From contig CM055071.1 in NCBI GenBank assembly GCA_029204045.2, forward strand, positions 20,000,284 through 20,064,283: 64,000 nt of DNA, written 5' to 3'. Shown here piece after piece: positions 51,983 to 64,000 of the stretch. Position 1 is the stretch's first letter, and each line of letters opens with the position of its first letter. The notes beneath the pieces are model-generated. The model worked only from the letters and a program-made list of their open reading frames with translations. It ran no database searches and was not told where the DNA came from. The translations under genes were made by a program, and so were the position numbers. The stretch comes from Tillandsia leiboldiana (lineage: Eukaryota > Streptophyta > Magnoliopsida > Poales > Bromeliaceae).

Positions 51983-54900
51983 AAACCTCTGGAGGACTTG
52001 TAGTTTTCGGAGACGGTCGTTCTTCTAAAATTGTTGGAAAAGGGACAATTACTATTCCAGATGGCCCGGTTTTAAACAATGTTTTATTTGTTGAAGGCCT
52101 TAAGACTTACCTCATTAGCATTAGTCAATTGTGTGATAATGGCTATTCAGTTAATTTTTCATCTGTTGAATGTATTGTAACTGATAAGGACCATTCATTC
52201 TTTTTGAAAGGGGTTAGGTCTGAAAACAATTGCTATGTAGTTCCTAACAAAATTTCTGAACATTGTAACCTAGTGTCACTTGATAATGAAACTCTTTGGC
52301 ATGAAAGACTAGGTCACATTAATTTTAAGGAACTAGCTAGAATTTCAAACAAAGACATGGTTAAGGGAGTTCCCAAACTATTTTTTAAAGAAAACATTGT
52401 GTGTGGATGTTGTCAAAAGGGAAAACAATCAAGGGCCACGCACAAGAATTTAAACCACGTGGGAACCAAACGGCCACTTGAATTATTGCACATGGACTTA
52501 ATGGGGCCGACTCGTCAACCAAGTTTGGGAGGTAAATGGTACATTTTTCTTTTGGTTGATGATTTCTCTAGATATTCATGGGTAACATTTTTAAAAGAGA
52601 AAGCAGATACTTTCGATTCTTTTCATGAGATATGTCATCATGTTATGATTGAGAAAATTGAAAAGATCGTTTGTGTTCGAAGTGATAGAGGTGGAGAATT
52701 CATCAATTCTAAATTCATTGATTTTTGCACTTCCAATGGCATAAAACATGAATTCTCTGCACCCTATACACCTCAACAGAATGGTGTAGTCGAGCGCAAA
52801 AACAGAGTAGTACAAGAGATGGCGCGTGTTATGCTTCACAGCCGGAAACTCCCGTTACATTTTTGGGCTGAAGCAGTTAACACCGCGGTCTACGTAATCA
52901 ATCGTGTTTATTTGCGCCCGGGTACTTTAAATACACCATATGAGCTATGGTTTTGTAGAAAACCAAATATCAAATATTTTCGAATCTTTGGGAGTCGCTG
53001 TTACATTTTACGTGATCGCGAAAATCTTGAAAAATTCGACTCTCAAAGTGACGAAGGAATTTTCATGGGTTATTCTACAAACAGTAGAGCATATCGGGTA
53101 TTTAATCTCGAATCTAAAACAATGGTAGAATCTTTTAATATTAAAGTAGATGAAGCTTTTTATTTTTCATCTGATAAATCTACCCCTAATATGTCTCTTG
53201 ATGATGATACTCCTGTAAAAGACATTGCATCTTCTCATAATAATTCTTCCGATAATATTGATGCATCTCATGGTTCTTCTAGTTTATCTGATGTGCAGGA
53301 ATCATCACACATATCATATCTCCGGGTACTCCATTACCGCAAACACTACGTATCTCCAAGGACCATCCAGAGTCAAATATCATTGGAGATCCACAAGAAG
53401 GAGTCAGGACTCGGAGACAATTGGTTTGTGGAGTTGCGTGTTACGTCTCCATGTTAGAACCAAAGAATGTCGATGAGGCTCTTCAAGGTGATTGTTGGAT
53501 TGAAGCAATGCAAGAAGAGCTCCATCAATTTGAAAGAAACAAAGTCTGGGAACTAACGAAGCCCCCAAAGCAACAACATATCATCGGTACAAAGTGGATT
53601 TTCAAGAACAAGAAAAACGAGGATGGTACCGTCATTCGGAACAAAACACGACTAGTTGCTCAGGGCTATTCACAAATTGAAGGTATAGACTTTGATGAGA
53701 CGTTCGCCCCGGTAGCTCGTCTCGAGTCAATTCGCATCCTTTTCACAATTGCTTGTCATTTCAAAATTAAACTCTTTCAAATGGACGTTAAGAGCGTCTT
53801 TTTAAATGGTTTTCTAAATGAGGAAGTTTTTGTGGCTCAACCGAAAGGTTTCACTGACCATAAACTACCTAACCATATTTTTCGACTGAAAAAGGCTCTT
53901 TACGGTCTAAAACAAGCACCGCGAGCATGGTACGAAAGGTTGACAAAGCACCTTTTGGAAAAGGGCTATACTCGAGGGGGAGCGGATCGGACACTCTTTG
54001 TGAAGCACTTTCAGGATAACTTCATTGTGACACAAATCTATGTCGATGACATTGTATTCGGTGCAACAAGAAACAACGATGCTTCAAAATTCGCTGAAAC
54101 CATGGAAAGCGAATTTGAGATGTCCATGATGGGTGAGCTAACATATTTTCTTGGATTGCAAGTCAAACAAAGTGAAGAAGGCATTCATCTGTGCCAATCC
54201 AAGTATGCAAAAGAGTTGGTGAAGAAATTCGGATTAGAAGATTCTAAAGACTTTCCGACTCCAATGGGAACTAGCAACAAGGGATTAGGAAGTGAATCTC
54301 TTAGTGAAAGTGTAGACGAGAAGCTTTATCGCAACATGATTGGAAGTCTACTCTATCTCACGGCTAGTCGCCCGGACATATCCTTTAGTGTTGGGATTTG
54401 CGCGAGGTATCAATCAGCACCAAAGGAGGTTCACCTGAAAGCGGTGAAAAGGATCATCCGGTACGTCAAAGGTACGCTAAATTTCAGAATTTGGTATCCT
54501 ATGGGCACAACTCTCGACATAATAGGATACTCCGATGCCGATTGGGCTGGATGAGTGGATGATCGGAAAAGCACGAGTGGTGCATGTTTTTATCTTGGGC
54601 ATTGTCTTGTTGCATGGCATAGTAAAAAGTAAAACTGCATTGCACTCTCGACTGCCGAAGCGGAATATATTTCAGCGGGTAGTTGTTCAACCCAATTGAT
54701 TTGGATGAAAAGCATGTTGAGCGACTTCCGAATTTCTGCGTCTTCGGTAACTATTCTTTGTGACAACACTAGTGCTATAAATATTTCTAAAAACCCTGTG
54801 TTGCACTCAAGAACAAAACATATTGAACTTAGATATCATTTTCTAAGAGCGCTAGTTGAATCAAGTATTCTTCAAATTTCTTATGTTTCAACTGAAGATC

Positions 54901-54995
54901 AATTAGCCGATATTTTAACAAAACCTTTGGATCAAAAACGTTTTATTCATTTACGTAAAGCAATTGGAATGCTTTCTTGGAATAACCTCTTTTGA
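51983..54995 (+). pseudogene. pol: Copia-2 pol: protease end, IN, RT, RNase H, broken
   Basis: Resumes from 4710 after G2. Integrase catalytic codons are at 52495 (MDLMG), 52684 (SDRGGEF) and 52792 (NGVVERKN), DX35E. It is open to a frame change near 53300-53340, then open again from 53421 through RT (YVDD at 54039-54050). RNase H is broken by TGA at 54552-54554 and TAA at 54630-54632, the latter where Copia-1 has CAG. The reading frame that seems to start at 51928 begins in G2 LTR sequence and is chimeric by accident. Same family as Copia-1, clearly diverged, not functional. Confidence 0.92.
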
Positions 54996-55137
54996 ACCTT
55001 TGCTTAGGATAGGTTTTGCTTGTTTGTGTTCTTTCTTTTTGTATGTATATACAACATTGACTGAGCTTAGTTAATTGACTTTAATTGCATCCCTTCGTGA
55101 CTTAAGAAATTTATTATGATTTAGATATCATGATAAT
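54996..55137 (+). other. Copia-2 non-coding stretch after pol
   Basis: Aligns with the sequence after pol in Copia-1 (14843-15000) and is cut by G5; the five bases before G5 are ATAAT. Confidence 0.75.
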
Positions 55138-56274
55138 TGAGAGGACCTGGATCCCCACGAGGTGATTATTGGCTGACCAGCAGCTTCTGGAGGCCTATGT
55201 GGCGTGTCGGTGGCGTTTGTACACCAATTGACACTTTTGATGGACTCGGTGTGTTAAATGGATCACGAGAATAGTCAGATGGCCCCGTCGAATGCTTAGA
55301 AGTGATTTCGTGCGCAATGGATATTAAATTGGACTCGGGGGGAAGTTTGGATAAATGATCACCTCTCCGGATGCCTTTGGGAATCTTTAGAGTTGGAATT
55401 TGGTAAATCGGGCTTTAGAAATGGACTCAGCGTGAAAATCGGATCAAGTGGGCTTTCCGGGGACTTTCGGCAAATTTTCGGATAAGAATTTGGAGAATCG
55501 GACACCGTATTTGGATTCAGCGCGCGAAATCGTTGAGAATGGACTATTTACTTGCTTTTTTCGGAGCCCGGTTGACGCGCGCGTTTTTCGAGGCGTGCAC
55601 GGATCTCGAGACGTCGCGGCACGAATCCCGAGGTGCGCACGAATCCTGAGGTGCGCTCGGGTGTACTGCGCGAGGGGGGAGCGCAGACAGGCGCGTTGGG
55701 AAAACGCGCCTGACTGCGCGGGTGACGCGGGGGGCCGCCACGTGGCGTGCCCCCATTCGCGCCCGCGCGGACGCGGGGGACACGCGCCCGCTCGGTGTCC
55801 CGGTCGGGTGTGGCACGGTGTCACGCGCCCGTGTGGCGCGTGCCGCGTGGCACAGGGGGTGCGCGCCTGCGCCTGGCGCACGCGCCCCTGTGCGGTGGAA
55901 CACCGTGGCTGCGGGTCTTTAGGGTGGTGCACCGTGGACCCGGTCCACGGGAGCCCTCCCTCCTCCCCTTTCTTCTCTTCTTCTTCTTTCTTCCCCGCAC
56001 ACCATTCCTCCATTTTCTTTTCTTTCTTCTCGAACCGAGCGAGAGAGGGAGTGAGGAGGGGATTTATGTGGGGTGCGGCGGTGCGTTGTGGACCTCGCGG
56101 AGCGCGCGAAGTGTTCCACTGGAGCGGTTGGGCGGCGTGGCGCAGTTGAGGTGGGTTCCGCACTTCGTTTTTACGGTATTTTTGGCACAGTTTTGGGGCG
56201 TTCTTTTGGACTTTGGTTTGACCCCTTGCTCTTATCTGTGTTAGGGACCGTGTTTTACTGCACCGTTTTGTGTG

Positions 56275-56490
56275 CGGACCCCGACGGCGTGCTTCGTTTT
56301 GCGTGCGGACTCCGTTTTGCGTGCGGATTCTGGCACTGTGCTCCGTTTTGCGTGCAGACTCTATTTTGCGCGCGGATTCCGACACCGTGTTCTGTTTTGC
56401 GTGCGGACACCGTTTTGCGTGCGGATTCGGTACCGTGCTCTGTTTTGCGTGCGGACTCCGGCGGCATGCACCGTTTCGCGTGCAACTTGG
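56275..56490. repeat. Irregular repeat of GTTTTGCGTGCGGA in G5 LTR
   Basis: About nine copies of (C)GTTTTGCGTGCGGAnTC with spacers, giving steps near 19 or 30 bp. Confidence 0.7.
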
Positions 56491-57599
56491 TGTACGAGAC
56501 TCGGATTGAGGTGTGCCTTTACAGTTTTTGCATCTACTCGACGCGAGGATTATCACCGTATTTTCTGGGAATTGCCCGAAGGTATACTTTTCCCGTTCTC
56601 TTGTGCAATGCGATACAGATGTGTATATTGTGGACTTTTGCGCTCACCGCGTTGTGGAATTGGTAACTTGGCCTCCGGGACTCGGATTTTGGCGTGCAGG
56701 TACTCGTTTCGAAGGGCTCGACGCGACGATCGCGTTCGTATTTTTGGTGGATTTTTCAGAGTCCGTTCTGCAGGTAAAAATTGCACATCTTCAGGGCTGG
56801 TTTCAGTGGTTGGTGTATACTTGGATATTTTAGCATAAAGTGTAACTTTGGACCTTTTGTTGCACCCAGGGGTGTTCGCGAGTGTTTTTGGAACACTGCA
56901 AGGAGCCGAGGTGGCGCGACATGTACCGTGGATACGGGTTCAGCGGATTGTGCGAGCAAGTGGCCACGCTCTTCACCGACCCCAGGTTTGCCTTGGATTG
57001 AACACTTCAGGTGGGTAGGCTTAATTTAGTAACTGTTTAAGGTTCTTACATTAGGGTGAATGAAAGTACACCTGTGGGGATGTCACCCTTCTATGACTGA
57101 TAGCAGGCATATTTGATGTGCAACCGATATGAGCGAGAGGTAAGCAAGGAATGGCCTACTTGGGTAAGATTGGTATACCATAGTAGGAATACTTTAGCAT
57201 GCTTTGCTAATATATGCTTCACCCACTTTTATCTTTTCTGAGGACAAAAGCATGCTTGTATGGACATGTAGTTAGGCCATTTTTTACTGCTACACTACTT
57301 ATTGGAACTTGACTTAGGAGAAACCATGCTTTTCCCTTTCTCCTCCTTTGTTAGTCAGGCGGTCTATGTTGCTCGGGTGCGAGCAGAGGTCTGGGGTAGT
57401 GTAGTTAGGACATTGATGTCAGGGACGGGTTGTGCTGGATTGTGGTTGGCAGGGTTTTGCGGAGACCGCGGACATTGGGCGGTTGGCCGGAAATTTATTG
57501 GAGCATCTGATTGAGGACCGAGGCTTTCTTTAGTGGTTGGGCTTTCCCACTTAGATTAGTGTCACGATCCAGTCCTGCTGATTTATTCTACTATGATAC

Positions 57600-57895
57600 T
57601 TGTTACTCAGACCTTTGAGTCCTTGAGACTCCTATCCCCTATCGGTGTTATGCGTTGGCCCGCATACCCGATTTGGCAGGCACATACACACTTTGAGTCC
57701 TTGAGACTCCTATCTCCTGTCGGTGTTATGCGTAGGCTGGCATACCCGATTTGGCATACACCTTTGAGTCCTTGAGACTCCTATCCCCTGTCGGTGTTAT
57801 GCGTAGGCTGGCATACCCGATTTGGCATACACCTTTGAGTCCTTCAGACTCCTTTCCCCTATCGGTGTTATGCATTGGCCCGCATACCCGATTTA
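57600..57895. repeat. 71-78-bp tandem repeat in G5 LTR, 4 copies
   Basis: TTTGAGTCCTTGAGACTCCT begins at 57614, 57692 and 57763, with a fourth, slightly changed copy at 57834, each followed by CGGTGTTATGCG and GCATACCCGATTTGGCA. The phrase GAGTCCTTGAGACTC is itself an inverted repeat. Confidence 0.88.
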
Positions 57896-57896
57896 G

Positions 57897-58240
57897 CAGA
57901 CACAGCGGGCATAGGCAGGCATAGCAGGCACAGCAGGCATAGGCAGGCATAGGCAGTGATAGGCAGGCATAGCAGGCACAGCAGGCATCGGCAGGCATAG
58001 GCAGGCATAGGCAAGCATAGGCAGGCATGGCAGGCATAGGCAGGCATAGGCAGGCATAGCAGGCACAGCAGGCATAGGCAGGCATAAGCAGGCGTAGCAG
58101 GCATGGCAGGCATAGGCAGGCATGGTAGGCATAGGCAGGCATGGCAGGCATAGGCAGGCATAGGCAGGCATGGCAGGCATAGCAGGCATGGCAGGCATAG
58201 CAGGCATGGCAGGCATGGCAGGCATAGCAGGCATAGCAGG
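57897..58240. repeat. CAGGCATAG / CAGGCATGG minisatellite in G5 LTR
   Basis: More than 40 copies of GGCATAGCA- or GGCATAGGCA-like units, 8-10 bp each. The periodic cysteine/alanine/proline frames on the minus strand come from this and are not genes. Confidence 0.92.
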
Positions 58241-59012
58241 CAGTGCCAGTGATTACTGGTCTATCGATTGGGTCGATTGTGCACTTCATGTGCTAGTAGT
58301 TGTATACCATCCTTTGGTTCTCCCCGTTTGGGCATTTAGTTAGAGGCATGTTAGCTGTTGAGAGGCTCCAGCTTCTTTATATCAGTCTTTACGGCTTTGG
58401 TTAGTTTTTGTCTCTTGAGGACTTAGTGGGCAGACCGTCAGTCCTGGCGGTGGTACCCACTGAGAACTCCCTTTTTGGTGTAGTTCTCACACCCTTTGGG
58501 GGTTTTCCCCCTTTCTTTTTCCTTCCTCTCCTTTGTTTTGCAGAGTCTTAGCAGGAGTTGCTGATTCTGCAGTTGTTGATTGAGGCGAGGGAGTCGCGAG
58601 CTAGATCCCTACCCATGTTTGGAGAGTAGCGGTACCCCTTCAGAGGAGAGCTTCAGTAGATTAGTTGTTTTATTTCCTCTTTTGAGAGACTGTTGTAGTG
58701 AGGATTATATATATTGAGAGCCTGTACACTGTTGTATTTATTGGAGATACCTCCCTGTTGAGCTATGAGTTCTGTATCTGAGGATTTTGTACGATTATCA
58801 TTTTTGGGAGGTGGACATTGTTGTATTATTTTCCAGTTGTACAGTGGATGATTTTATCTTTACAGCAGTTTTATATTTTAGCTCTGATATCTGTTTAGCT
58901 GTAGTACTTTTCTTGCGGGTAGGACACTTCGCCTATGCAGGTTTGGCATAGGTGGCGGATCTGTTGGCAAGCCCGGGTCGCAGTTTCGACCCCGGGGCGT
59001 GACAGATTAGGT

Positions 59013-59029
59013 TGGTATCAGAGCCTAGG
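59013..59029 (+). other. G5 primer-binding site
   Basis: TGGTATCAGAGCCTAGG, eight bases after the LTR. Confidence 0.92.
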
Positions 59030-59107
59030 TTGTAGGTCGTGGTGGACTTAGAAACTCTAGGCTTATGGTTTGACCCTTGGTTGACTTCGTGAGAGTCGTG
59101 ACTTTTA

Positions 59108-59242
59108 GCGAGAGTCCTGATTGAGTTTTATACATCTCCCAAGGGACGGGAAGAGTGATTGGCATGTTTATTCTCCTAAGTGATTATGTTGGCTGCAGAC
59201 AACATAATGCTGTGGAAGGGGTGACATGCTTTAGATTTTCGC
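59108..59242 (+). other. G5 structured leader domain (dimerisation-signal-like hairpin)
   Basis: Closing stem GCGAGAGTC (59108-59116) with GATTTTCGC (59234-59242), all nine paired with two G-U. Inner 9-bp stem ATTATGTTG/CAACATAAT (59183-59191, 59200-59208). Loop GCTGCAGA (59192-59199). GCATGT/ACATGC outside it (about 59162-59167 and 59224-59229). Confidence 0.76.
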
Positions 59243-59289
59243 TGGATTGGGTCGAGCGTTGTTTTGTGCTGTTTTGCAGTTTCGTCGTG

Positions 59290-59461
59290 GCGAGCTGTGT
59301 CTCCTCGACGCTGGGTTTTGACCCGTGTACTTCCTGTCATAGCAGTTGAGCTTGAGCGGTGGGTTTTGGGCCGGATACCCGGATTGAGGTCAGAGCGCCC
59401 CGGACCCAGATGACAGGATTGTTAGAGGCTTATCAGCGGCAGAGTGAGCGAGCAGCGGGTT
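59290..59461 (+). pseudogene. gag: G5 gag start, decayed
   Basis: Corresponds to the G2 gag start (CTCCTCGACGCT is shared) but the ATG is lost, and stops such as TAG and TGA follow. It is cut by S2 at 59461 after TSD GGGTT. Confidence 0.65.
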
Positions 59462-62400
59462 TGTCACGCCCCGGGGTTTGTTTTAGCGGAAACGATTCAT
59501 AAAAGTCGAATGTTTGACGTGTGAATTTTTTTTTTTGTTTAAAAGAGAACCCCTCTTCCCCGGCACGTGCCCAGACCCGCCACACATACAGGATCACTCT
59601 GCAAACGGACGGAGTCTCCCCTGTATGTGCACGGCGTAGCGTTCAGTACATGCTCCAACATACACAGCCAATCAATCACAACAATTAACCAGCATTCTAA
59701 ACTAATAACAGAAGAACCTATGGCCGGTCAATTTGGAAAGGATAAATCCACGGTTTTGAAAGAGCGCCTACCCGGCGCTTACGTTTTGAAAGCTAGTTTC
59801 GAAATTAGCATAAATCCACAAGGTTCGAAAGCGGTGCCCACACGACACTTAGATTTTTAAAAACGGTTTTCGCAATCTTTTCTTTGGCTTCTGCCTTTTT
59901 GATTTTTAAATGGCCGATAGAAATAAAAGATAAAAATATTCCACCAGGGGCACTAAATGTAGCCCGTACCGACATCCATGCCGACCCCACGAGGGTATCG
60001 CGAACCACTCACATAACTACAAGGTAATGAAAAGCGAGAATAAAAGAATAAACACAGTCCAGGGTCCCCAGCGACCCAGCTGCTCCTGTCCCGTCCTCAC
60101 CACCGCCTACCTCTCTCCCCGTCTGGACCCTGTCACGAAGTGGGAGGTCAGTGACGCAGAAATAGTAAAGCATGAGAATATAGTAAAACAAACCGTGAAG
60201 ACAACTGGAGCAACCACCCTCCCAAGGAGGAAAGGCAACCTGTACACCTGCGTCCTGTAATACCCGGGCGCGTCGGACAGCTAAACCGACGACCCGCACC
60301 GTACCTGCAGAAACCCGACCACGCCGGACAACTAAACCGACGGGTCGCACTGCTCGCACCTCGGCGCCTCAACCCCACCACTAATAAGGGGCCCCACTAC
60401 GTCACCTCGTGGGTATACACGGGTCATAGACCACTTTTCCGGAAAAGCACACCCTTTGCGGTGGCCAAACCGCGGGTGCGCGTGTGGCAACCTCGAGCCA
60501 AGTAACCGTAACTACCATCATGTCAGCATCATAATATAAATAACAAGAGTAATGAGGAAAATGAAGTAAAGTGCATAATCGAAAACAAGGTAATGTTGCG
60601 CGCACTCGAAGGTGGCCCGCTGACATATAAGGGTTAAAAGAGAATCACCGTCGGTAACTGATGCTAATCACTATAGCGGTCCCACTAACATGCATAAGCT
60701 ATCGCCCATCATTATTCAACCCCAGTACACTTAGGATAGACCCCGTCCAACATGATAGAATTTAGAGGCTAGGAATAAAGTAAACACAACCCACCTGAAT
60801 GTAGGCCGATCCCGAACTCCCGCTAGACTGCCGGGAGGCTGGTGCTGAACAACTGGACCCTGAACAAGGGGCTCAAATCAGTAATAGACTCACACAAACC
60901 CATCCCGATGACACAACAGTAATGCGATGCTAATAAGGAGCAATGTCGTCGATTTATTGAATACAAATCCGATTTCCGATTAGCGAGAGTCCACGGGACT
61001 CTAACAAAGTGTCTAGTGGTGTGAAAACACTGTCTAAAGTCAGCCTGTGTGTCAAATTTGCAATTAGGTCCGTAGTACATTTTAATTCGCATTATTATCC
61101 TATTTTATTATCCGTTTCGACTCGTTCTTGCAATCCGGGCGTCCAAAATTGGCGCCGTAAGTTTCAGCGTGATCATTACGTCAAGACGGAGCCCGTGCTC
61201 ACCAGTTTGGACTGACACGGACCCCGAAATCGGAGTTGGCCCATAACACATCCCTGGCTCAAATACAACTATGTAATATCTTAACTTATACTTGATCAAA
61301 TCGAACCATAATTGGAGCATCATATTCAGGAGACTAGTTAGGGTCGAGGGCTCACCTGAGGCTTGCCTGAGATCGGCCGGAGGAGGTGGCCGGAGCTAGG
61401 TGACGCACCAATAACGCAAGCCAAGGCTCGGCTTGGGTTCACCTTGAGCAGCACAGGTTCAGACCTGCCACAAAGTGGAGCACCAGATCAATGGAGGTCC
61501 CTGAAGGTGTCTGGTTCAGGCCCGGTCAGGCGCCGGTGGCCGGGGGCGGCGGCGGCCGGGGGCAAACCCGAGATGGGTGGCTCGGGTGCAGCATTGGGAA
61601 CCGGGTTACAGGGATGCTCTAGGCCTAAAACCAAAAAATGGGAAGCATACAAAGGGCCTCTAGGTATTACCTGTACGGGTGGCCGGAGCCCAGGCCGCCG
61701 GAGATGGCCGGAGGTGGGCTCGAATGCAGTCTCGGGTGCAGCTGCAGGGGGTAGAAGCCCTACGTTAAACCCTGCATGCAAGGTGATGGGGAGGCTCCTA
61801 GGGACCAAGGAAGCTCACCTGGGCGGTTCTCCGATGTCCGGGAGCGTCGGCAAGGCAGCGCCGGCGAAGCTCGGAGGAGCTTCAAGGTTGTTAATGGTGG
61901 TTTCCGGCGCGGCGGCTCCGGGCAGGTGCTACCCGGACCAAAAGGTCTGTCCCAACACCCCGACGCTCGGTGCAGTGGTGGCCGGCGCCGGGAGGCCGCG
62001 GCGGCGCCGGACGGAGGAATTCCGGCGACGAATTAATTCACCCGTTTCTAGGGCTCGGCCGTGCGGGATGGATCCTTGTCTGATCAACCCCAGATCTTGG
62101 AGGAAGCTTTCAGTCGACTAGGGGACAAGGATCAACGGTGCTGATCTTGTGTTTAACGGCCGGGTGAAGCCCGCGCCTGCGATCGGTCAAGAAAAACGAT
62201 AATCCGGCGAGGATGGCTCCCGCCGGCGGTCGGGACGGCGGCCTCGGCTCGTCCTGCAACAGGACGACCTCCTCGACGTCAGCAACACAATGGCCATGCC
62301 CAAAACCCTAGACTAAAATAAAAGTCCCAAGAACTCACCTTCGCCGGAAAATCGTGGAAGAGGGTGTTGTCCCGCGGCGGCGCACGGCGGCGGTCGGCGT

Positions 62401-63486
62401 CGGATCCAACCCAGCTCGGTTGCAGCACCACGAGGGACTCTTCAGAAGGGAATTTGTCAACTTGAATCCCTCCCCACACCTTCCTCTCCAATTCCGAGGT
62501 CAAGCTCTTCTTGATCTTGCTTTTCCGGCAAGGGGAGCGGCGGCCGGTGTGGGGTAGTCCGAGGGAAGCGCCAGAGGAGAGGGATCTGTTGAGGTGCGGC
62601 TGGGGCTGAGCTCAGGGTCTAGGGCTTGTGGAACCCTAGTCGTAGGTGCATGTATATATGTATAGGGTTGGTCATCTTGCATTTTAGCCCCTCATCTCTA
62701 CATATCTACAGCCCAGTCCCTCACAGCATCTTCCTTTTACTCTTAGGTCCCTCATAAGGGAGTGGTACGCAAAACGAGGCAGGTTATGTAGGGTTTCATG
62801 TGCAATTGTCACCTTTTTCGCCTTGTTTCACGCTCTTCGAGGCGATCCGGTCGTCGAAACGGAAAATGGACTGCGTCACGGCGTCCGGCTCGACGAAAAC
62901 CATCAGGTAGCGATTTCTGATTTTCGAGAAACTGTCCGGATAAAATCTCGGTCCATAAAATACTGTTCCGGAAAACAGTTTTCGCGCTTTTCGATACTCT
63001 AGGGTCGTCAAACGGAGATTCCGTCAGCGCCATTGCGTCCAGAACGCCGAAACCGTTCGAAACGACTACCTGAAGTGCTATGATCGGTTTCCAGACAGCG
63101 AATTAGTCAGCGTTAGATCCGTCGGGGTTCCGAAAACTAGGGTTACTGTTCACCTACAGTAACAACTTAATTTATACTGTGCACCGAGCACTGTTACACT
63201 GTTCGTGGTTATTTGCTCGCTTCTTCCTCGATTTCTGGAAGATCCGACCGTCGGATCGAAAGTGCTGAATATTAATCTCGCTCAGTTCGATGAGACGATC
63301 GCAACGGTCAATTCGGATTTCCATGATCACGTCCGGATTGGAAAGTAGCCTTTTGTCTCGTAAAACGTGCAACTCGAACACTGGCAATTGACTAAATAAG
63401 TCAACATAGGTCTTCTGAATTCAAAAACCAGGTCAAAAATTCACTTTTAGACTATTTATTAAAATAAAATATTTTGAGTTATTACT
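59462..63486 (-). mobile_element. S2: solo LTR of a Gypsy family related to S1 (4025 bp)
   Basis: Starts TGTCACGCCCCGGGG on the plus strand and ends ATTACT, where ACA would be expected. TSD GGGTT at 59457-59461 and 63487-63491. Gag sequence continues across it. Shared with S1: the terminal CCCCGGGG block, GTCAC...GTGAC with GAAGTGGGA between (about 60133), and the CTTTTCCGGAAAAG palindrome with following hairpin (about 60430-60486). 61350-62060 is GC-rich with GGCCGG runs. No PBS, PPT or pol motif, hence solo LTR. Frames inside, including 61363-62121, show no domain. Confidence 0.8.
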
Positions 63487-63491
63487 GGGTT

Positions 63492-64000
63492 TTAGTGACA
63501 CTGTTGTCGGAACAACGGGCAGCTCGACAGTGTTTCTTTTTTAGACCACCCGGTTACAGCATCCTCAGGGGCGGGGATTGCTGTGGCACCGATGGAGTGA
63601 GTAGCCCCCTCCGTGCCAATGTTTAGTGCCGAGGCACCGAGGCAGGGTGGATAGTTGACAGCAGAGGAGCTGTGGGACATGATCGATCTATTGAGCCAGA
63701 TTTGGCAGATGAACCACCCCAACTCGTAAGATTGAGTTTGGAGCCTTCGGAGGCAGAGTCGTGGTTGGTGGTGATGGAGTGATCAATTGAGAGCCTCCCT
63801 GTACTAGAGAGTTTATCCAGTGGTCGAACTGTGCGCTCCAGGTTTCGAGGGACGAGCCGCATAGGATATGTGAGACTGGGAGTGGATTGCGCCAGGATAC
63901 CTTCCAATTTATTCGATCCCTCCTGTATAGATTTTGGATCTTGGATGCCTCGATAGAGTAGCCGTTGTGTATGGAGCGTGGTGCTGCAGTTCCTTTGGTT
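63492..64000 (+). pseudogene. gag: G5 gag, continued after S2, decayed
   Basis: Around 63735-63800 the translation has 'EAESWLVVME' and 'SIESL', which match the G2 gag core ('AAESWVTAMERHFESL'). A TGA interrupts the match and the frame is lost after it. The rest to the window end is unaligned but in the place of gag. Confidence 0.6.

Larger units (their letters stand above)
55138..59004 (+). repeat. G5 5' LTR (3867 bp)
   Basis: GC-rich U3 (55560-55930) with one CACGTG-N10-ATTCG (55739/55755). Minisatellites at 56275-56490, 57600-57895 and 57897-58240. End hairpin CCCGGGTCG-CAGTTT-CGACCC(C)GGG (about 58974-58996). No clear TATA box. Open frames on both strands show no domain. Confidence 0.85.
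55138..64000 (+). mobile_element. G5: Ty3/Gypsy element, 5' LTR, leader and broken gag (cut by window edge)
   Basis: LTR start TGAGAGGACCTGGATCC resembles the start of the G3 LTR, and its end GGGGCGTGACA is the common one. PBS, leader fold and degraded gag follow. The element leaves the window on the right, so its 3' LTR and TSD partner are not seen. Confidence 0.85.

Noticed and set aside
55444..56556. Minus-strand frame of 370 codons
   Set aside because: Opposite to the sense of the G5 LTR, GC-driven, with repeated 'ARKTEH' units from the GTTTTGCGTGCGGA repeat and no domain.
57726..58289. Cysteine/alanine/proline-rich minus-strand frames
   Set aside because: Translation of the GGCATAG minisatellite.
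61363..62121. Plus-strand frame of 252 codons in S2
   Set aside because: GC-rich GGCCGG-type sequence within a minus-oriented solo LTR; no recognisable domain.
1..64000. Host protein-coding genes, tRNA or rRNA genes
   Set aside because: I looked for them and found none. The tRNA-like matches are the primer-binding sites complementary to initiator tRNA-Met, only 12-18 bases long.

Overview
The window is a piece of flowering-plant nuclear DNA made almost entirely of nested LTR retrotransposons; I find no host gene. The plant assignment rests on Sirevirus-like Ty1/Copia elements (with a third, env-like ORF) and Tekay/Del-like Ty3/Gypsy chromoviruses whose primer sites match initiator-methionine tRNA (TGGTATCAGAGC). 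The species cannot be told from the sequence.

The nesting can be read from 5-bp target-site duplications (TSDs). The outermost element visible is a broken Copia, 'Copia-2' (+; 4176-4710 and 51983-55137). Its gag is broken at 4175 by a minus-strand Gypsy ('G1', 1-4175, cut by the window edge), its protease by Gypsy 'G2' (+; 4711-51982, TSD AAACC), and its 3' part by Gypsy 'G5' (+; 55138 to the window end). G2 carries 'Copia-1' (+; 8334-32643, TSD GCCGG) in its gag. Copia-1 carries non-autonomous Gypsy 'G3' (-; 18369-30994, TSD CTTAC) between its env-like ORF and 3' LTR. G3 carries solo LTR 'S1' (-; 21269-24688, TSD GACTG) in its left LTR: five levels in all. The 3' LTR of G2 is interrupted by a Copia LTR fragment, a 10-N gap and non-autonomous Gypsy 'G4' (-; 38072-50461). 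G5 carries solo LTR 'S2' (-; 59462-63486, TSD GGGTT) in its gag.

Coding content is retroelement gag, protease, RT, RNase H and integrase, and all of it is broken. G2 is the best preserved: an 1126-codon open PR-RT-RH-IN-chromodomain frame, with two in-frame TAG codons in the gag upstream. Copia-1 has frameshifts throughout gag-pol but a nearly intact third ORF.

The most interesting material is cis-acting. (1) All five Gypsy elements carry, between primer site and gag, a 135-146 nt domain that folds into nested stems. A 9-bp closing stem and an 8-9-bp inner stem both covary, and the inner stem presents an 8-nt loop G-[6-nt palindrome]-A, like a retroviral dimerisation kissing loop. The palindrome is CTGCAG in four elements and CGGCCG in the fifth. 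(2) The U3 regions of the Gypsy LTRs carry arrays of CACGTG-N10-ATTGG in the transcription sense, exactly the plant ER-stress element ERSE-I on the other strand. (3) The Copia LTR carries paired GATCCGGATC palindromes, and the same paired array followed by a TATA box recurs inside Copia-1 just upstream of the env-like ORF, suggesting an internal promoter. The 10-N gap hides missing sequence: about 1.2 kb of a G2 LTR is absent there.
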